Shown piece after piece: positions 12,220 through 22,164 of a stretch of 64,000 bases of DNA. Each line of letters begins with the position of its first letter. Position 1 is the first letter of the stretch. Both the position numbers and the translations under genes were made by a program. Location of the stretch: the NCBI RefSeq assembly GCF_017299535.1, contig NZ_CP071238.1, forward strand, positions 1,612,001 to 1,676,000, written 5' to 3'. The DNA comes from Serratia marcescens subsp. marcescens ATCC 13880 (GTDB lineage Bacteria > Pseudomonadota > Gammaproteobacteria > Enterobacterales > Enterobacteriaceae). The notes under the pieces were generated by a model. The model did not search any database and was not told the origin of the DNA. It saw only the letters and a list, made by a program, of their open reading frames with translations.

Positions 12220-13332
12220 ATGAACGCAAAATCCCCTGAGCAGACCAACCCCGAAGTTCTGCGCGCCCTGGTGACCGGTGTACTGGCCGCCTTTGAACAC
12301 CCGACGTTGAAAAACAACCTGACCGCGCTGAAGGCTATTCATCACTGCGCATTATTGGACGACGTACTGCATATCGAACTGACGATGCCGTTTGCCTGGC
12401 AGAGCGGTTTTGAAGCGCTGCAGGCGAGCGTCGGCCCTGAGCTGTTGCGCGTGACCGGCGCCGCCGCCATCGACTGGAAGCTGAAACACGATATCACGAC
12501 GCTGAAACGCGCCAACGGCCAAGCCGGGATCAAAGGCGTGCGCAACATCATCGCCGTCAGCTCCGGCAAAGGCGGGGTGGGGAAATCCAGCACCGCCGTC
12601 AACCTGGCGCTGGCGCTGGCCGCCGAAGGCGCCAAGGTCGGCATTCTGGACGCCGACATTTACGGCCCGTCGATCCCCAATATGCTGGGCACCGAACATG
12701 AACGGCCGACTTCGCCGGACGGGCAGCACATGGCGCCGATCATGGCGCACGGCCTGGCGACCAACTCCATCGGTTATCTGGTGACCGACGACAACGCCAT
12801 GGTGTGGCGCGGCCCGATGGCCAGCAAGGCGCTGATGCAGCTGCTGCAGGATACGCTGTGGCCGGATCTGGATTATCTGGTGCTGGACATGCCGCCGGGC
12901 ACCGGCGACATTCAGCTGACGCTGTCGCAGAACATTCCGGTGACCGGCGCGCTGGTGGTCACCACGCCGCAGGATATCGCCCTGCTGGATGCCGCCAAGG
13001 GCATCGTGATGTTCGAGAAAGTGCATGTGCCGGTGCTGGGCATCGTCGAAAACATGAGCGTGCACATCTGCAGCCACTGCGGCCACCATGAGCCGATCTT
13101 TGGCACCGGCGGCGCCGAGAAGCTGGTGCAGAAATATAACAGCCGTCTGCTGGGGCAGATGCCGCTGCACATCTCGCTGCGCGAAGATCTGGATCGCGGT
13201 ACGCCGACGGTGATCAGCCGCCCGGAGAGCGAATTCGCCGACATGTATCGTCAACTGGCCGGCCGCGTGGCCGCGCAGATGTATTGGCAGGGTGAAGCGA
13301 TCCCGACGGAGATTGCCTTCCGCGCGCTGTAA
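12220..13332 (+). CDS. mrp: Iron-sulfur cluster carrier ATPase Mrp/ApbC
   Basis: 370 residues from the ATG at 12220, which has GGAG 6 bases upstream; a longer open frame back to 12052 overlaps the metG start and is not needed. It is a P-loop ParA/MinD-type ATPase with the deviant Walker A KGGVGKSS (residues 117-124) and MPPGTGD. Cys284 and Cys287 (HICSHCGHH) form the CxxC that holds a transferable Fe-S cluster between two subunits. The N-terminal 90 residues are the DUF59-like domain. E. coli Mrp has 369 residues and the same divergent arrangement with metG. Confidence 0.95.
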   Translation: MNAKSPEQTNPEVLRALVTGVLAAFEHPTLKNNLTALKAIHHCALLDDVLHIELTMPFAWQSGFEALQASVGPELLRVTGAAAIDWKLKHDITTLKRANGQAGIKGVRNIIAVSSGKGGVGKSSTAVNLALALAAEGAKVGILDADIYGPSIPNMLGTEHERPTSPDGQHMAPIMAHGLATNSIGYLVTDDNAMVWRGPMASKALMQLLQDTLWPDLDYLVLDMPPGTGDIQLTLSQNIPVTGALVVTTPQDIALLDAAKGIVMFEKVHVPVLGIVENMSVHICSHCGHHEPIFGTGGAEKLVQKYNSRLLGQMPLHISLREDLDRGTPTVISRPESEFADMYRQLAGRVAAQMYWQGEAIPTEIAFRAL

Positions 13333-13350
13333 TCTGCCTATGGCGATGAA

Positions 13351-13379
13351 AAACCCGGCTTAAGCGCCGGGTTTTTTTA
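13351..13379. terminator. Terminator between mrp and the PAP2 gene
   Basis: Stem ACCCGGC/GCCGGGT (13353-13359 with 13366-13372), 6-base loop, seven T on the plus strand and A residues before it. It serves mrp and could also act on the convergent gene, whose stop codon lies in its T-run. Confidence 0.85.
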
Positions 13380-14006
13380 TGGGATGCGGGTAGGGTTGTG
13401 CAAATCTGCCCGGGTATAAGGGCGTTCGATCTGCGCCAGCGTTTTGGCGATATGTTCCAGCAATCCCTGGGTGGGGGCCGGCTGCCGCTGTCCCATCAGC
13501 GCCAACGGCAAGGCCAGCGCGATGGCCAAATGCGGCCAGGCAAGCTGTGGTCGCGCTTTCCCTCGCTGCAGCCATAAAAACAGCGCGCTGGCCAGGTAGC
13601 CTAACATCAGCCCGCTGATGACCTCGGATACCGAATGCACGCGGATTTCCAGGCGCGACACGCCGATGGTGAAAGGCAATATCCATCCGGTCACCAGCGC
13701 GATGCTGCGCACCGGATGGGAAAATCGACCGGTTAAAGCCCAAAGCAGCGGCGGCCAGATGCTGGCCGCGAGGGCCGAATGGCCGCTGAATCCGGTGAAA
13801 TCATAACTTGCGCTACCAATGCCCCAGCCCATAAAGGCCAACTTGGACAGGCAGACCAGTCCGCCGGTGAAACCGAAAATCAGCGCCCATTGCCAACCTG
13901 CAACGCGGGTGGCGGGCGATGCGAGCAGCAATAAAAACAGAATCAGCGCGCAGGGCAGCAGCAGCATGCTGTCGCCGAAAAAAGTCAAAAAATACCAATC
14001 CAGCAC
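13377..14006 (-). CDS. PAP2-family membrane phosphatase
   Basis: 209 residues with about six membrane helices. The second and third PAP2 signatures are present, SGH (residues 74-76) and SR-x5-H (117-124). The first signature (Lys...Arg-Pro) is poorly preserved and the usual Asp after the third is Glu128. Family members remove phosphate from lipid phosphates such as phosphatidic acid or undecaprenyl pyrophosphate. It converges on mrp, and udk reads away on the other side. Confidence 0.75.
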   Translation of the reverse strand: MLDWYFLTFFGDSMLLLPCALILFLLLLASPATRVAGWQWALIFGFTGGLVCLSKLAFMGWGIGSASYDFTGFSGHSALAASIWPPLLWALTGRFSHPVRSIALVTGWILPFTIGVSRLEIRVHSVSEVISGLMLGYLASALFLWLQRGKARPQLAWPHLAIALALPLALMGQRQPAPTQGLLEHIAKTLAQIERPYTRADLHNPTRIP

Positions 14007-14234
14007 ATCATTCTCCGATGAAAGACTACGGGGTCCCTAAGTCAGCGCAGGAGTGTAACCTGTTGCGGGGCATCGCCCTAGCCGTGAGAATCTTAAAATG
14101 CCGCGTGCCCGTGGCGTGGCAGCCCGAATTCACCCGCCGCCGCGCAATATACAGTGGCGCAATCCCCGGCGACTCCCTATAATTGTCGCGTTTTAGTTCC
14201 CCCCTTCACACTATGAAATCAGGTCTTTAATTTT

Positions 14235-14876
14235 ATGACTGACAATCCGCATCAGTGCGTCATTATTGGTATAGCTGGCGCATCTGCCTCCGGAAAAAGC
14301 CTTATCGCCAGCACGTTGTACCGCGAACTCCGCGAGCAAGTCGGTGATGAGCACATCGGCGTTATTCCAGAAGACAGTTACTATAAAGACCAGACTCACC
14401 TGACCATGGAAGAACGGGTCAAAACCAACTATGACCACCCGAGCGCCATGGATCATAACCTGCTGTTCCAGCATCTGCAGATGCTGAAGGCCGGTAAGGC
14501 GATCGAGCTGCCGCTGTATAGCTACACCGAACACACGCGCAAGAAAGAAACCGTCCACCTGGAACCTAAAAAAGTGATCATTCTGGAAGGGATCTTGCTG
14601 CTGACGGATATCCGTTTGCGCCAGGAGATGAACTTCTCGATCTTCGTCGACACGCCGCTGGATATCTGCCTGATGCGCCGTATGAAGCGCGACGTCAACG
14701 AGCGCGGTCGCTCGATGGATTCGGTGATGGCGCAATACCAGAAGACCGTGCGCCCGATGTTCCTGCAATTTATCGAACCTTCCAAACAATACGCCGATAT
14801 CATCGTCCCGCGCGGTGGCAAAAACCGTATCGCGATCGATATTCTGAAAGCCAAAATCAGCCAATTCTTTGAATAA
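14235..14876 (+). CDS. udk: Uridine kinase Udk
   Basis: 213 residues, the length of E. coli Udk. It phosphorylates uridine and cytidine to the 5'-monophosphates using GTP or ATP. The P-loop GASASGKS (residues 15-22) and the nucleoside-binding segment [17 protein letters not shown] are clear. It is followed by dcd and asmA as in E. coli. Confidence 0.97.
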   Translation: MTDNPHQCVIIGIAGASASGKSLIASTLYRELREQVGDEHIGVIPEDSYYKDQTHLTMEERVKTNYDHPSAMDHNLLFQHLQMLKAGKAIELPLYSYTEHTRKKETVHLEPKKVIILEGILLLTDIRLRQEMNFSIFVDTPLDICLMRRMKRDVNERGRSMDSVMAQYQKTVRPMFLQFIEPSKQYADIIVPRGGKNRIAIDILKAKISQFFE

Positions 14877-14887
14877 TGCCCCTTAAT

Positions 14888-14911
14888 GGCCGGAAATGTG
14901 CATTTCCGGCC
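14888..14911 (+). terminator. Hairpin between udk and dcd
   Basis: A perfect 10-bp stem (14888-14897 with 14902-14911) with a 4-base loop follows udk by 11 bases. It has no T-run, so it may only attenuate or protect the udk mRNA end. Confidence 0.5.
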
Positions 14912-15001
14912 GGCGGCCAACTATTTGCACCCCGGCGTAGACCTTTCGCCCGTTGTGTGGCAATTTTTGTTTAGTTATGCGTTTTGATGGAGAAGAGAGA
15001 C

Positions 15002-15583
15002 ATGAGACTGTGCGACCGCGATATAGAAGCCTGGCTGGATAGCGAGAAACTGGTGATTTCCCCGCGCCCGCCGCTCGAACGCATCAACGGGGCCACAGTA
15101 GATGTCCGTTTGGGCAATCAGTTCCGCGTGTTCAGTGGCCATACCGCGCCTTTTATCGATCTTAGCGGACCGAAAGACGAAGTCAGCGCCGCGTTGGATC
15201 GCGTGATGAGCGACGAGATTGTCCTGCCGGAAGGCGAGGCATTCTTCCTTCATCCCGGCGAGCTGGCCCTGGCGGTGACGTTTGAATCCGTGACGTTGCC
15301 GGACGATCTCGTGGGTTGGCTCGACGGCCGTTCTTCTCTGGCGCGCCTGGGGCTGATGGTACACGTCACTGCGCACCGTATCGATCCGGGCTGGCATGGG
15401 CGCATCGTGCTGGAGTTTTACAACTCCGGCAAGCTGCCGCTGGCGCTGCGGCCGGGGATGCTGATTGGCGCCTTGAGTTTTGAGCCGTTGTCCGGCCCGG
15501 CGGCCCGGCCTTATAACAGCCGGCAGGACGCAAAATATCGCGATCAGCAGGGCGCAGTAGCCAGTCGAATCGACAAGGACTAA
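15002..15583 (+). CDS. dcd: dCTP deaminase Dcd
   Basis: 193 residues from the ATG at 15002, equal to E. coli Dcd; an upstream in-frame ATG at 14984 adds six non-conserved residues. It makes dUTP from dCTP for thymidylate synthesis. Arg110, Ser111 and the catalytic Glu138 are visible in [10 protein letters not shown] and [10 protein letters not shown]. The trimer family extends to dUTPases, but the enterobacterial gene order udk-dcd-asmA settles the call. Confidence 0.96.
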   Translation: MRLCDRDIEAWLDSEKLVISPRPPLERINGATVDVRLGNQFRVFSGHTAPFIDLSGPKDEVSAALDRVMSDEIVLPEGEAFFLHPGELALAVTFESVTLPDDLVGWLDGRSSLARLGLMVHVTAHRIDPGWHGRIVLEFYNSGKLPLALRPGMLIGALSFEPLSGPAARPYNSRQDAKYRDQQGAVASRIDKD

Positions 15584-15627
15584 CGGCGCGGGATGCACCG
15601 TCGGTGTGGCGCTGACAAGAGGGTGGC

Positions 15628-17460
15628 ATGAGAAGATTACTGACGACATTGGCGATTTTATTGGTGGTCGTGGTGGCGGGAATGTCCGCGCTGGTACTGC
15701 TGGTCAATCCGAATGATTTTCGCGGTTATATGGTCAAAAAGGTCGAGCAGAAGAGCGGCTACCAGCTAACGCTTGAAGGCGACCTGCGTTGGCATATCTG
15801 GCCGCAGCTCAGTATTTTGGCCGGGCGCATGACGCTGACCGCGCCGGGCGCCAAGGCGCCGGTGGTGAGCGCGGAAAACATGCGCCTTGACGTCAAACTG
15901 TTGCCGCTGCTGTCGCATCAGCTGTTTGTGAAACAGGTGATGTTGAAAAATGCCGTCATTCGTCTCACGCCCGACAGTGAAGAGCACTCGCAAGTGGACG
16001 CCCCGATTGCGCCGGCCGGCAGCGGCGCTGATGCGGCAGACACGGCCTGGAAGTTCGACATCGATAACTTGCGCGTCGTGGACAGCCTGCTGATTTGGCA
16101 GCGCGCCGACAACGCGCAAATCAATGTCCGGGACATCAATCTTACCCTGCAGCAAACGGAGAAACGGCAGGCGCAGCTTGAACTGTCCAGCCGGGTCAAC
16201 CGAGATCAGCGCGACCTGGCCTTCAGCATGACGGCCGATATCGATCTGCAGCAGTTCCCGCACCAGATCGGCGCCAAAGTGACCCAGTTCAATTATCAAC
16301 TGGCCGGGGCGGACATTCTTAACGGCGGCATTCAGGGCGAGGGCAATGCCCAGGTGGTCTATCAACAGACGCCGGCACAGATTGCCGTCAGCCAGCTGAA
16401 CGTCAGCGCCAACAACAGCCAGTTGGCCGGCGATATCAGCGCCACGCTGGGGGCGGTGCCGGGCTATGTGGTGAATCTCAATTCAGCTAACCTCGATCTC
16501 GACGCGCTTTCCGGCTGGCAATCCAGCACCAATACCGCCGAACAGCCCGCCGTAACCGCCCCGCCGGTGATCGCCAGCCAGGTCGACGATCGGCAGCAGA
16601 ACCTGGAAGCGCTGCGCGATTTCAACGCGCAGTTGAACCTGCAAGCGGCGCAGTTGACCTATCGCGGTATGAACGTCACCCAATTGGCCGTTGCCGCGGA
16701 CAATCAACGCGGCCTGCTGACGCTGCATAAGCTTGCCGGGCACTTGGCCGGCGGTGATTTCTCCTTGCCGGGATCGCTCGACGCACGCGGCAATAAACCG
16801 GTCATCAGCGTGCAACCGACGCTGAACCAAATTGAGCTGGGCACGGTACTCAAAGCTTTCGACATGCCGCAGATGCTGACCGGCAAGTTCAGCATGAAAG
16901 GGGATCTGACCGGCGATCGCCTCTCTTCACAGTCATTTGAGCACCGCTGGCGCGGTACGGCGCAGCTGGCGATGCAGGATGCGCAACTGCACGGTTTGAA
17001 CATCCAGCAACTGATCCAACAGGCCGTGGCGCGCAATGACAACAGCGTGCGCGGTCAAGACAGCTATCAGCGCTATACCGAAGTCAAAAATGTTTCGGCG
17101 CAAGCTACCCTGAACCAGGGCACGATCAAACTCAGCGGCCTGACGGCGGATTCGCCTTTGCTGGCGCTGACCGGCGCCGGCAGCATCGATATGCCGGGCA
17201 AACAGTGTGATATGGCGCTTAACGTGCGCGTCACCGGCGGTTGGCAAGGGCGCGGCGAGCTGATCGAACAGCTGCAAAAAACGCCGATCCCGCTGCGGGT
17301 CTACGGGCCGTGGCAACAGCTGAATTATCAACTGCAGGTCGATCAGGTGCTGCGTAAAACGCTGCAGGATCGGGCCAAGGATGCGCTGAACAAGTGGGCT
17401 GAAAAGAACAAGGGTTCGCGCGAGGGTCAGGATCTGAAAAAGCTGCTCGACAAGCTGTAA
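15628..17460 (+). CDS. asmA: AsmA, envelope assembly protein
   Basis: 610 residues (E. coli 617). One N-terminal membrane segment (about residues 4-26) is followed by a long periplasmic body typical of AsmA-like lipid-transfer proteins: LTLEGDLRWHIWPQLSI near the start and repeated beta-strand units. The C-terminus holds the most conserved part, with GLNIQQLIQQAV and IPLRVYGPWQQLNY. AsmA family proteins affect outer-membrane lipid balance. It is 44 bases downstream of dcd and ends in a strong hairpin. Confidence 0.94.
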   Translation: MRRLLTTLAILLVVVVAGMSALVLLVNPNDFRGYMVKKVEQKSGYQLTLEGDLRWHIWPQLSILAGRMTLTAPGAKAPVVSAENMRLDVKLLPLLSHQLFVKQVMLKNAVIRLTPDSEEHSQVDAPIAPAGSGADAADTAWKFDIDNLRVVDSLLIWQRADNAQINVRDINLTLQQTEKRQAQLELSSRVNRDQRDLAFSMTADIDLQQFPHQIGAKVTQFNYQLAGADILNGGIQGEGNAQVVYQQTPAQIAVSQLNVSANNSQLAGDISATLGAVPGYVVNLNSANLDLDALSGWQSSTNTAEQPAVTAPPVIASQVDDRQQNLEALRDFNAQLNLQAAQLTYRGMNVTQLAVAADNQRGLLTLHKLAGHLAGGDFSLPGSLDARGNKPVISVQPTLNQIELGTVLKAFDMPQMLTGKFSMKGDLTGDRLSSQSFEHRWRGTAQLAMQDAQLHGLNIQQLIQQAVARNDNSVRGQDSYQRYTEVKNVSAQATLNQGTIKLSGLTADSPLLALTGAGSIDMPGKQCDMALNVRVTGGWQGRGELIEQLQKTPIPLRVYGPWQQLNYQLQVDQVLRKTLQDRAKDALNKWAEKNKGSREGQDLKKLLDKL

Positions 17461-17466
17461 TCCCTC

Positions 17467-17497
17467 CTGACGCGGGCCGTTTTGCGGCCCGCGTCAG
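17467..17497 (+). terminator. Terminator hairpin after asmA
   Basis: A perfect 13-bp GC-rich stem (17467-17479 with 17485-17497) with a 5-base loop, six bases past the asmA stop. No long T-run follows. Confidence 0.75.
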
Positions 17498-17533
17498 TAT
17501 CGACGTTTCCCGCGATAATTTCCCTCCGTTACC

Positions 17534-17547
17534 TTGATGAAGGTCAT
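17534..17547 (+). promoter_or_regulatory. Possible FNR site upstream of dcuC
   Basis: TTGAT-N4-GTCAT matches the FNR consensus TTGAT-N4-ATCAA fully in the left half and in three of five bases on the right. E. coli dcuC is induced by FNR without oxygen. It lies 88 bases before the dcuC start. Confidence 0.3.
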
Positions 17548-17635
17548 GAAGACCCGCGATCAATTTGTGCAGAGTAAGGGCGCATTCTGCTATGACTATG
17601 CGCCTGAGCGCGAAAAAATGACGAGTTGAGGAAAC

Positions 17636-18988
17636 ATGATAGAGCTTCTTATTGGCGCGGCGGTGGCGGCGGGCGTGGGCCGTTATATCATCAAAGGGTA
17701 TTCCGCCACGGGCGTCTTGATGGTGGGAGGGCTGCTGCTGCTTGGCATCAGCGCCCTGATGGGGAAAACGCTGTTGCCGTCCGGCGCCGCATCTACCGGC
17801 TGGCGCGCGACCGATATGATCGAGTACGTCAAGATCTTGCTGATGAGCCGCGGCGGCGATCTGGGCATGATGATCATGATGCTGTGCGGTTTCGCCGCCT
17901 ATATGACGCATATCGGCGCCAACGACGTGGTCGTCAAGCTGGCCTCGCGCCCATTGCAGATGATCAATTCGCCTTATCTGCTGATGGTGGCGGCCTATTT
18001 TGTCGCTTGCCTGATGTCATTGGCGGTTTCTTCCGCGACTGGACTCGGCGTATTGCTGATGGCGACGCTGTTCCCATTGATGGTGAACGTTGGCATTAGC
18101 CGCGGCGCCGCGGCGGCCATTTGCGCTTCGCCGGCGGCGATTATCCTGGCGCCGACTTCCGGCGACGTGGTGCTGGCAGCCAAGGCGGCGGAAATGCCGC
18201 TGGTGGACTTCGCGTTCAAAACCACGCTGCCTATCTCGATTGCGGCCATCGTCTGCATGGCCGTGGCGCACTTTTTCTGGCAGCGTTATCTCGATAAGAA
18301 GAGTGATGAACAGCACCACATCATGGACGTCAGTGAAATAAAAACGCATGCGCCGGGGTTCTACGCGATATTGCCGTTTACGCCGATCCTCGGCGTGCTG
18401 ATCTTCGACGGCAAATGGGGGCCGGAGCTGCACATTATTACCGTGCTGGTAGGGTGCATACTGTTGGCGGCAGTGATCGAGTTCGTGCGCAGCTTCAGCG
18501 CCAAACAGGTATTCAGCGGCCTGGAAGTGGCGTATCGCGGTATGGCGGATGCATTCGCCAGCGTGGTGATGCTGTTGGTGGCCGCGGGTGTCTTCGCGCA
18601 AGGGTTGAGCACTGTCGGCTTTATCAGCGGGTTGATCGGGTTGGCGCAGTCGTTCGGTACCGGCGGTTTGATCATGATGCTGGTGTTGGTGGTGATCACC
18701 ATGCTGGCGGCCATGACCACCGGCTCCGGCAATGCGCCGTTCTATGCGTTTGTCGAACTGATCCCGAAACTGGCGGCACAGATGGGCGTGAATCCTGCCT
18801 ATCTGGTGATCCCGATGCTGCAGGCCTCTAATCTCGGCCGTACGCTGTCGCCGGTTTCCGGCGTGGTGGTGGCGGTCTCCGGCATGGCGAAAATCTCGCC
18901 GTTTGATGTGGTGAAGCGTACTTCAGTGCCGGTAATTGTCGGGTTGGTGGTGGTGATCGTGGCGACGGAGCTGCTGGTTCCCCAGTAA
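17636..18988 (+). CDS. dcuC: Anaerobic C4-dicarboxylate transporter DcuC
   Basis: 450 residues, about twelve membrane helices, very close to E. coli DcuC: GRYIIKGYSATGVL near the start, MSRGGDLGMMIMMLCGFAAY near residue 90, ICASPAAIILAPTSGDVV near 160 and MLQASNLGRTLSPVSG near 405. It exchanges succinate, fumarate and malate across the inner membrane during fermentation. It stands alone between asmA and convergent yegH. Confidence 0.94.
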   Translation: MIELLIGAAVAAGVGRYIIKGYSATGVLMVGGLLLLGISALMGKTLLPSGAASTGWRATDMIEYVKILLMSRGGDLGMMIMMLCGFAAYMTHIGANDVVVKLASRPLQMINSPYLLMVAAYFVACLMSLAVSSATGLGVLLMATLFPLMVNVGISRGAAAAICASPAAIILAPTSGDVVLAAKAAEMPLVDFAFKTTLPISIAAIVCMAVAHFFWQRYLDKKSDEQHHIMDVSEIKTHAPGFYAILPFTPILGVLIFDGKWGPELHIITVLVGCILLAAVIEFVRSFSAKQVFSGLEVAYRGMADAFASVVMLLVAAGVFAQGLSTVGFISGLIGLAQSFGTGGLIMMLVLVVITMLAAMTTGSGNAPFYAFVELIPKLAAQMGVNPAYLVIPMLQASNLGRTLSPVSGVVVAVSGMAKISPFDVVKRTSVPVIVGLVVVIVATELLVPQ

Positions 18989-18993
18989 AAGGA

Positions 18994-19014
18994 AGGCCGG
19001 GCGATGCCCGGCCT
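18994..19014. terminator. Terminator hairpin between dcuC and yegH
   Basis: Perfect 9-bp stem AGGCCGGGC/GCCCGGCCT with a 3-base loop between two convergent genes. No T-run on either side. Confidence 0.6.
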
Positions 19015-19019
19015 CGATG

Positions 19020-20603
19020 TTAAACCTCGTACTCCTCCGGTGGAGGCGGCGGGGTGATATTCACTTTCAGGATGCGGTGGCTGTTGACCTCCAATGGTTC
19101 GAACAGGTAGTCACCGATCTTGATTTGTTCTCCTTCTTGCGGCACGCGCTGGCTGTGTTCCATCAACAGCCCCGCCAGCGTGTGGTATTCGCGCTTTTCT
19201 TCCAGCGGCATCGGCAGATACAACACCAGATCTTCCAGCGGCATATAGCCGTTGGCGGTCCAGCTGCCGTCCTCGTTTTGCTGAATGTCGTGGCGTGCGT
19301 CCACCTCTTCGCCGGCCTCCGGCAGGTTGCCGGCGATGGTTTCCATCACGTCCGTCAGGGTGACGACGCCTTCGACGGAGCCGAACTCATCGACCACAAA
19401 GGCAAAATGCGTCTGCGCCTGGCGGAATTGCTCCAGGGCGCTTAACAGCGTGAGCTGCTCCGGGAAGATCAACGGTTGGCGTATCAGCGCTCGCAGATCC
19501 AGCGGCGCCTGCGCCAGTTGCTGTTTGAGGACGTCGATGGTGTGGATCACGCCCAGCGGTTCGTCGCTGGCGCTGCTTTCCACCACCACGATGCGCGTGT
19601 GCTGATTACGTTCCAGCAACTGCGTCAGCTTTTCCTGCGGATCGTTCAGCTCAAGGTATTCGACGTCGTGACGCGAGGTCATGATGCTACTGACCGTACG
19701 CTGCGCCATGCCGAGTACGCGTTCGATCATGCGCCGCTCTTGCTGATTGAAGATCTCGCCGTTTTCGCTGTCGCTGTCCGCCAGCAGGTTGGCGGAATGG
19801 CTGTCGACTTCCGCTTCTTCATGTTTGCCGCTCAGCATGCGCAGCACCGCTTCGGCGGTGCGTTCACGCAGGGGCCGCACCTTCGACAGGAAGCGACGGC
19901 GGTTGAACTGCGCCAGCTGGTTCAGCGCCTCGATCATGACCGAGAAGCCGATCGCCGCGTAGAGGTAGCCTTTAGGAATGTGATAGCCAAAGCCCTCAGC
20001 CACCAGGCTAAAGCCAATCATCAGCAGGAAGCTCAGGCACAGGATAACGATAGTCGGGTGCGCGTTGACGAAGCGCGTCAGCGGTTTGCTGGCCAACAGC
20101 ATCAGGCCGATGGCGATACAGACCGCGATCATCATCACCGCCAGGTGATCGACCATCCCCACCGCGGTGATCACCGAGTCGAGCGAGAAAACGGCGTCCA
20201 GCACCACGATCTGCGCCACTACCGGCCAGAAACGTGCGCCTTTGCGCGCGCCGTGCTGCTCTTCGTCCTTGCCTTCCAGCCGCTCGTTCAGCTCCATGGT
20301 GGCTTTGAACAGCAGGAATATCCCGCCGACCAGCATGATCAGATCGCGGCCGCTGAAGGGGTGCTCCGCGACGATGAACATCGGTTTGGTCAGCGTCGCC
20401 AGCCACGAGATGGAGGCGAGCAGCGCCAGACGCATGACCAGCGCCAGCAACAAACCGACGACACGGGCCTTATCTCTTTGTTGTTTTGGTAATTTGTCCG
20501 CCAGAATGGCGATGAAGACAAGGTTGTCTATACCCAGCACGATTTCCAGCACGACCAAAGTGGCCAGGCCGGCCCAAATTGTTGGATCAGCGATCCATTC
20601 CAT
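19020..20603 (-). CDS. yegH: YegH, TerC-family membrane protein with CBS and CorC domains
   Basis: 527 residues, the same as E. coli YegH. The N-terminal 230 residues are a TerC-type membrane region with acidic motifs [12 protein letters not shown] and [16 protein letters not shown] paired CBS domain (about 300-430) and a C-terminal CorC/HlyC domain (ending [11 protein letters not shown]) follow. TerC proteins are linked to metal export, recently manganese. It borders the exopolysaccharide locus exactly as yegH borders wza in E. coli, so it marks the left edge of the variable region. Confidence 0.92.
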   Translation of the reverse strand: MEWIADPTIWAGLATLVVLEIVLGIDNLVFIAILADKLPKQQRDKARVVGLLLALVMRLALLASISWLATLTKPMFIVAEHPFSGRDLIMLVGGIFLLFKATMELNERLEGKDEEQHGARKGARFWPVVAQIVVLDAVFSLDSVITAVGMVDHLAVMMIAVCIAIGLMLLASKPLTRFVNAHPTIVILCLSFLLMIGFSLVAEGFGYHIPKGYLYAAIGFSVMIEALNQLAQFNRRRFLSKVRPLRERTAEAVLRMLSGKHEEAEVDSHSANLLADSDSENGEIFNQQERRMIERVLGMAQRTVSSIMTSRHDVEYLELNDPQEKLTQLLERNQHTRIVVVESSASDEPLGVIHTIDVLKQQLAQAPLDLRALIRQPLIFPEQLTLLSALEQFRQAQTHFAFVVDEFGSVEGVVTLTDVMETIAGNLPEAGEEVDARHDIQQNEDGSWTANGYMPLEDLVLYLPMPLEEKREYHTLAGLLMEHSQRVPQEGEQIKIGDYLFEPLEVNSHRILKVNITPPPPPEEYEV

Positions 20604-20946
20604 ACGCCCAATTTCACCTGTAAGTTCTACGGCTTATGCCGCACGGGAATGATGGGCGTTGAGGCGGCAAAATTCAACTTTAATCGGGAGGATGTGGTTC
20701 AGAACAGGAGGATTGCCGTAAACATCGATCGGCGCCGAGCGGCCAAAGGAATCAAGGGCCTGGGGAGCAAATATCTACCGGGATGCCATGCGCTCAGAAA
20801 AGAAACGCCTTATTAAATTTATTTAAATCAAAACATTAAAACAATTTTCTTTGGCTATGATTCTTATCGGTATGCGGCACGAGTAGTCTTATTCTGAAAA
20901 CGGCTGACTGGGGGGATCTAAGGCTTGTATCACTTAGACATTAGTA

Positions 20947-20960
20947 TAAGAATCTTAGTC
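20947..20960 (+). promoter_or_regulatory. Candidate RcsAB box
   Basis: TAAGAATCTTAGTC matches 10 of 14 positions of the RcsAB consensus TAAGAATATTCCTA, including the whole left half. A second TAAGAAT occurs on the minus strand about 90 bases upstream. RcsAB activates capsule and colanic acid loci in enterobacteria, and the position upstream of JUMPstart fits. Confidence 0.35.
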
Positions 20961-21111
20961 ATATAACGGCAGTAACTAACATTGTTTGGTTATAAAGGCA
21001 CCGGTTTTTTTATTTTTTTGTGAACAGCATGACAGTTCAAACGAAGAATGAGTGCCGCTTTGCATAAAAATTGCCTGTCTCATGCAATGACGTGGGGGGA
21101 TGCGTCATTAA

Positions 21112-21149
21112 CAGTACTTTGGTAGCTGCAAGCCAAGGGCGGTAGCGTG
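21112..21149 (+). promoter_or_regulatory. JUMPstart with ops element (RfaH recruitment), first copy
   Basis: The segment runs from CAGTACTTTGGTAGC to the ops core GGCGGTAGCGTG (21138-21149). JUMPstart sits in the untranslated leader of O-antigen and capsule operons. RfaH binds paused RNA polymerase at ops and suppresses termination through long operons. It lies 59 bases before galU. Confidence 0.93.
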
Positions 21150-21208
21150 CCCGATTGGATCCCCTTGTTCACGCTGCACAGATGAATGCAGCGCTACGAT
21201 GAATTGGA

Positions 21209-22111
21209 ATGAAAATGCAAACAAGACTTAAGGCAGTGATCCCCGTTGCGGGCTTGGGAACCCGTATGTTGCCGGCGACCAAGGCTATCCCTAAAGAAAT
21301 GTTGCCCGTGGTCGATAAGCCCTTAATTCAGTACATTGTTGCTGAATGCGTGGCGGCGGGGATTAAAGATATCGTATTGGTCACGCATTCATCGAAAAAC
21401 GCGATTGAAAACCATTTTGACACTTCGTTTGAGCTGGAGGCCATGCTCGAAGCGCGCGTGAAGCGCCAACTCCTGAGTGAAGTGCAAAGCATTTGCCCCC
21501 CGGATGTGACCGTGATGCAGGTGCGTCAAGGACAGGCGAAAGGGCTGGGGCATGCGGTGCTGTGCGCCAAACCAATGGTGGGTGATGCTCCTTTCGTTGT
21601 GCTGTTGCCCGATGTTTTATTGGATGATTCTACGGCGGATTTGCGCAAAGAAAATCTGGCTAAAATGATCCAACGTTTTGGTGATACGGGTTACAGCCAA
21701 ATCATGGTTGAACCTGTGCCGGAACAAGATGTGTCCAAATACGGTGTGGTAGATTGCGCAGGCGCGACGATCGCCGCGGGAGAAAGCGCTCCGATGACGG
21801 CGGTGGTTGAGAAGCCGGCCCGCGAGGATGCCCCTTCCAATCTGGCCGTCGTCGGCCGGTATGTGCTTGCCGCCGATATTTGGCCGCTACTTGAGAAAAC
21901 CCCTCCCGGCGCGGGTGATGAGATTCAACTGACCGATGCGATTGCGATGCTGATGGATGAACAAACGGTTGAAGCATTCCATATGAGCGGTAAGTCCCAT
22001 GATTGTGGCGACAAGTTTGGCTATATGAAGGCGTTTGTGCAGTACGGTCTGCGTCACGGTTCGGAAGGTGAAAATTTCAGCCGCTGGTTGAAGCAGACGT
22101 TGGGAAAGTAA
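21209..22111 (+). CDS. galU: UTP-glucose-1-phosphate uridylyltransferase (GalU type), copy 1
   Basis: 300 residues. It makes UDP-glucose from glucose-1-P and UTP. The nucleotidyltransferase motif [19 protein letters not shown] is intact, and [16 protein letters not shown] and [11 protein letters not shown] match true GalU rather than GalF. A second ATG at 21215 is an equally possible start, better spaced from GGAA. It is the first gene after JUMPstart, followed 53 bases later by galF. Two further family members lie in the window (22165 and 50805). Confidence 0.92.
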   Translation: MKMQTRLKAVIPVAGLGTRMLPATKAIPKEMLPVVDKPLIQYIVAECVAAGIKDIVLVTHSSKNAIENHFDTSFELEAMLEARVKRQLLSEVQSICPPDVTVMQVRQGQAKGLGHAVLCAKPMVGDAPFVVLLPDVLLDDSTADLRKENLAKMIQRFGDTGYSQIMVEPVPEQDVSKYGVVDCAGATIAAGESAPMTAVVEKPAREDAPSNLAVVGRYVLAADIWPLLEKTPPGAGDEIQLTDAIAMLMDEQTVEAFHMSGKSHDCGDKFGYMKAFVQYGLRHGSEGENFSRWLKQTLGK

Positions 22112-22164
22112 CAGGCTGTCGCCACTGCGGCTGAAAGCGATCACGAGATTGAATGAGGTCTACC

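Larger units (their letters stand above)
20604..21208 (+). other. Long leader of the exopolysaccharide locus
   Basis: A 605-base stretch with no gene, strongly AT-rich from about 20810. It must hold the divergent yegH promoter and the main promoter of the galU-galF-wza transcript. It contains the JUMPstart element and a possible RcsAB box, listed separately. I could not fix a -35/-10 pair with confidence. Confidence 0.7.

Noticed and set aside
19476..20492. A 338-codon open frame antisense to yegH
   Set aside because: His/Arg/Gln-rich shadow of a well-supported gene.
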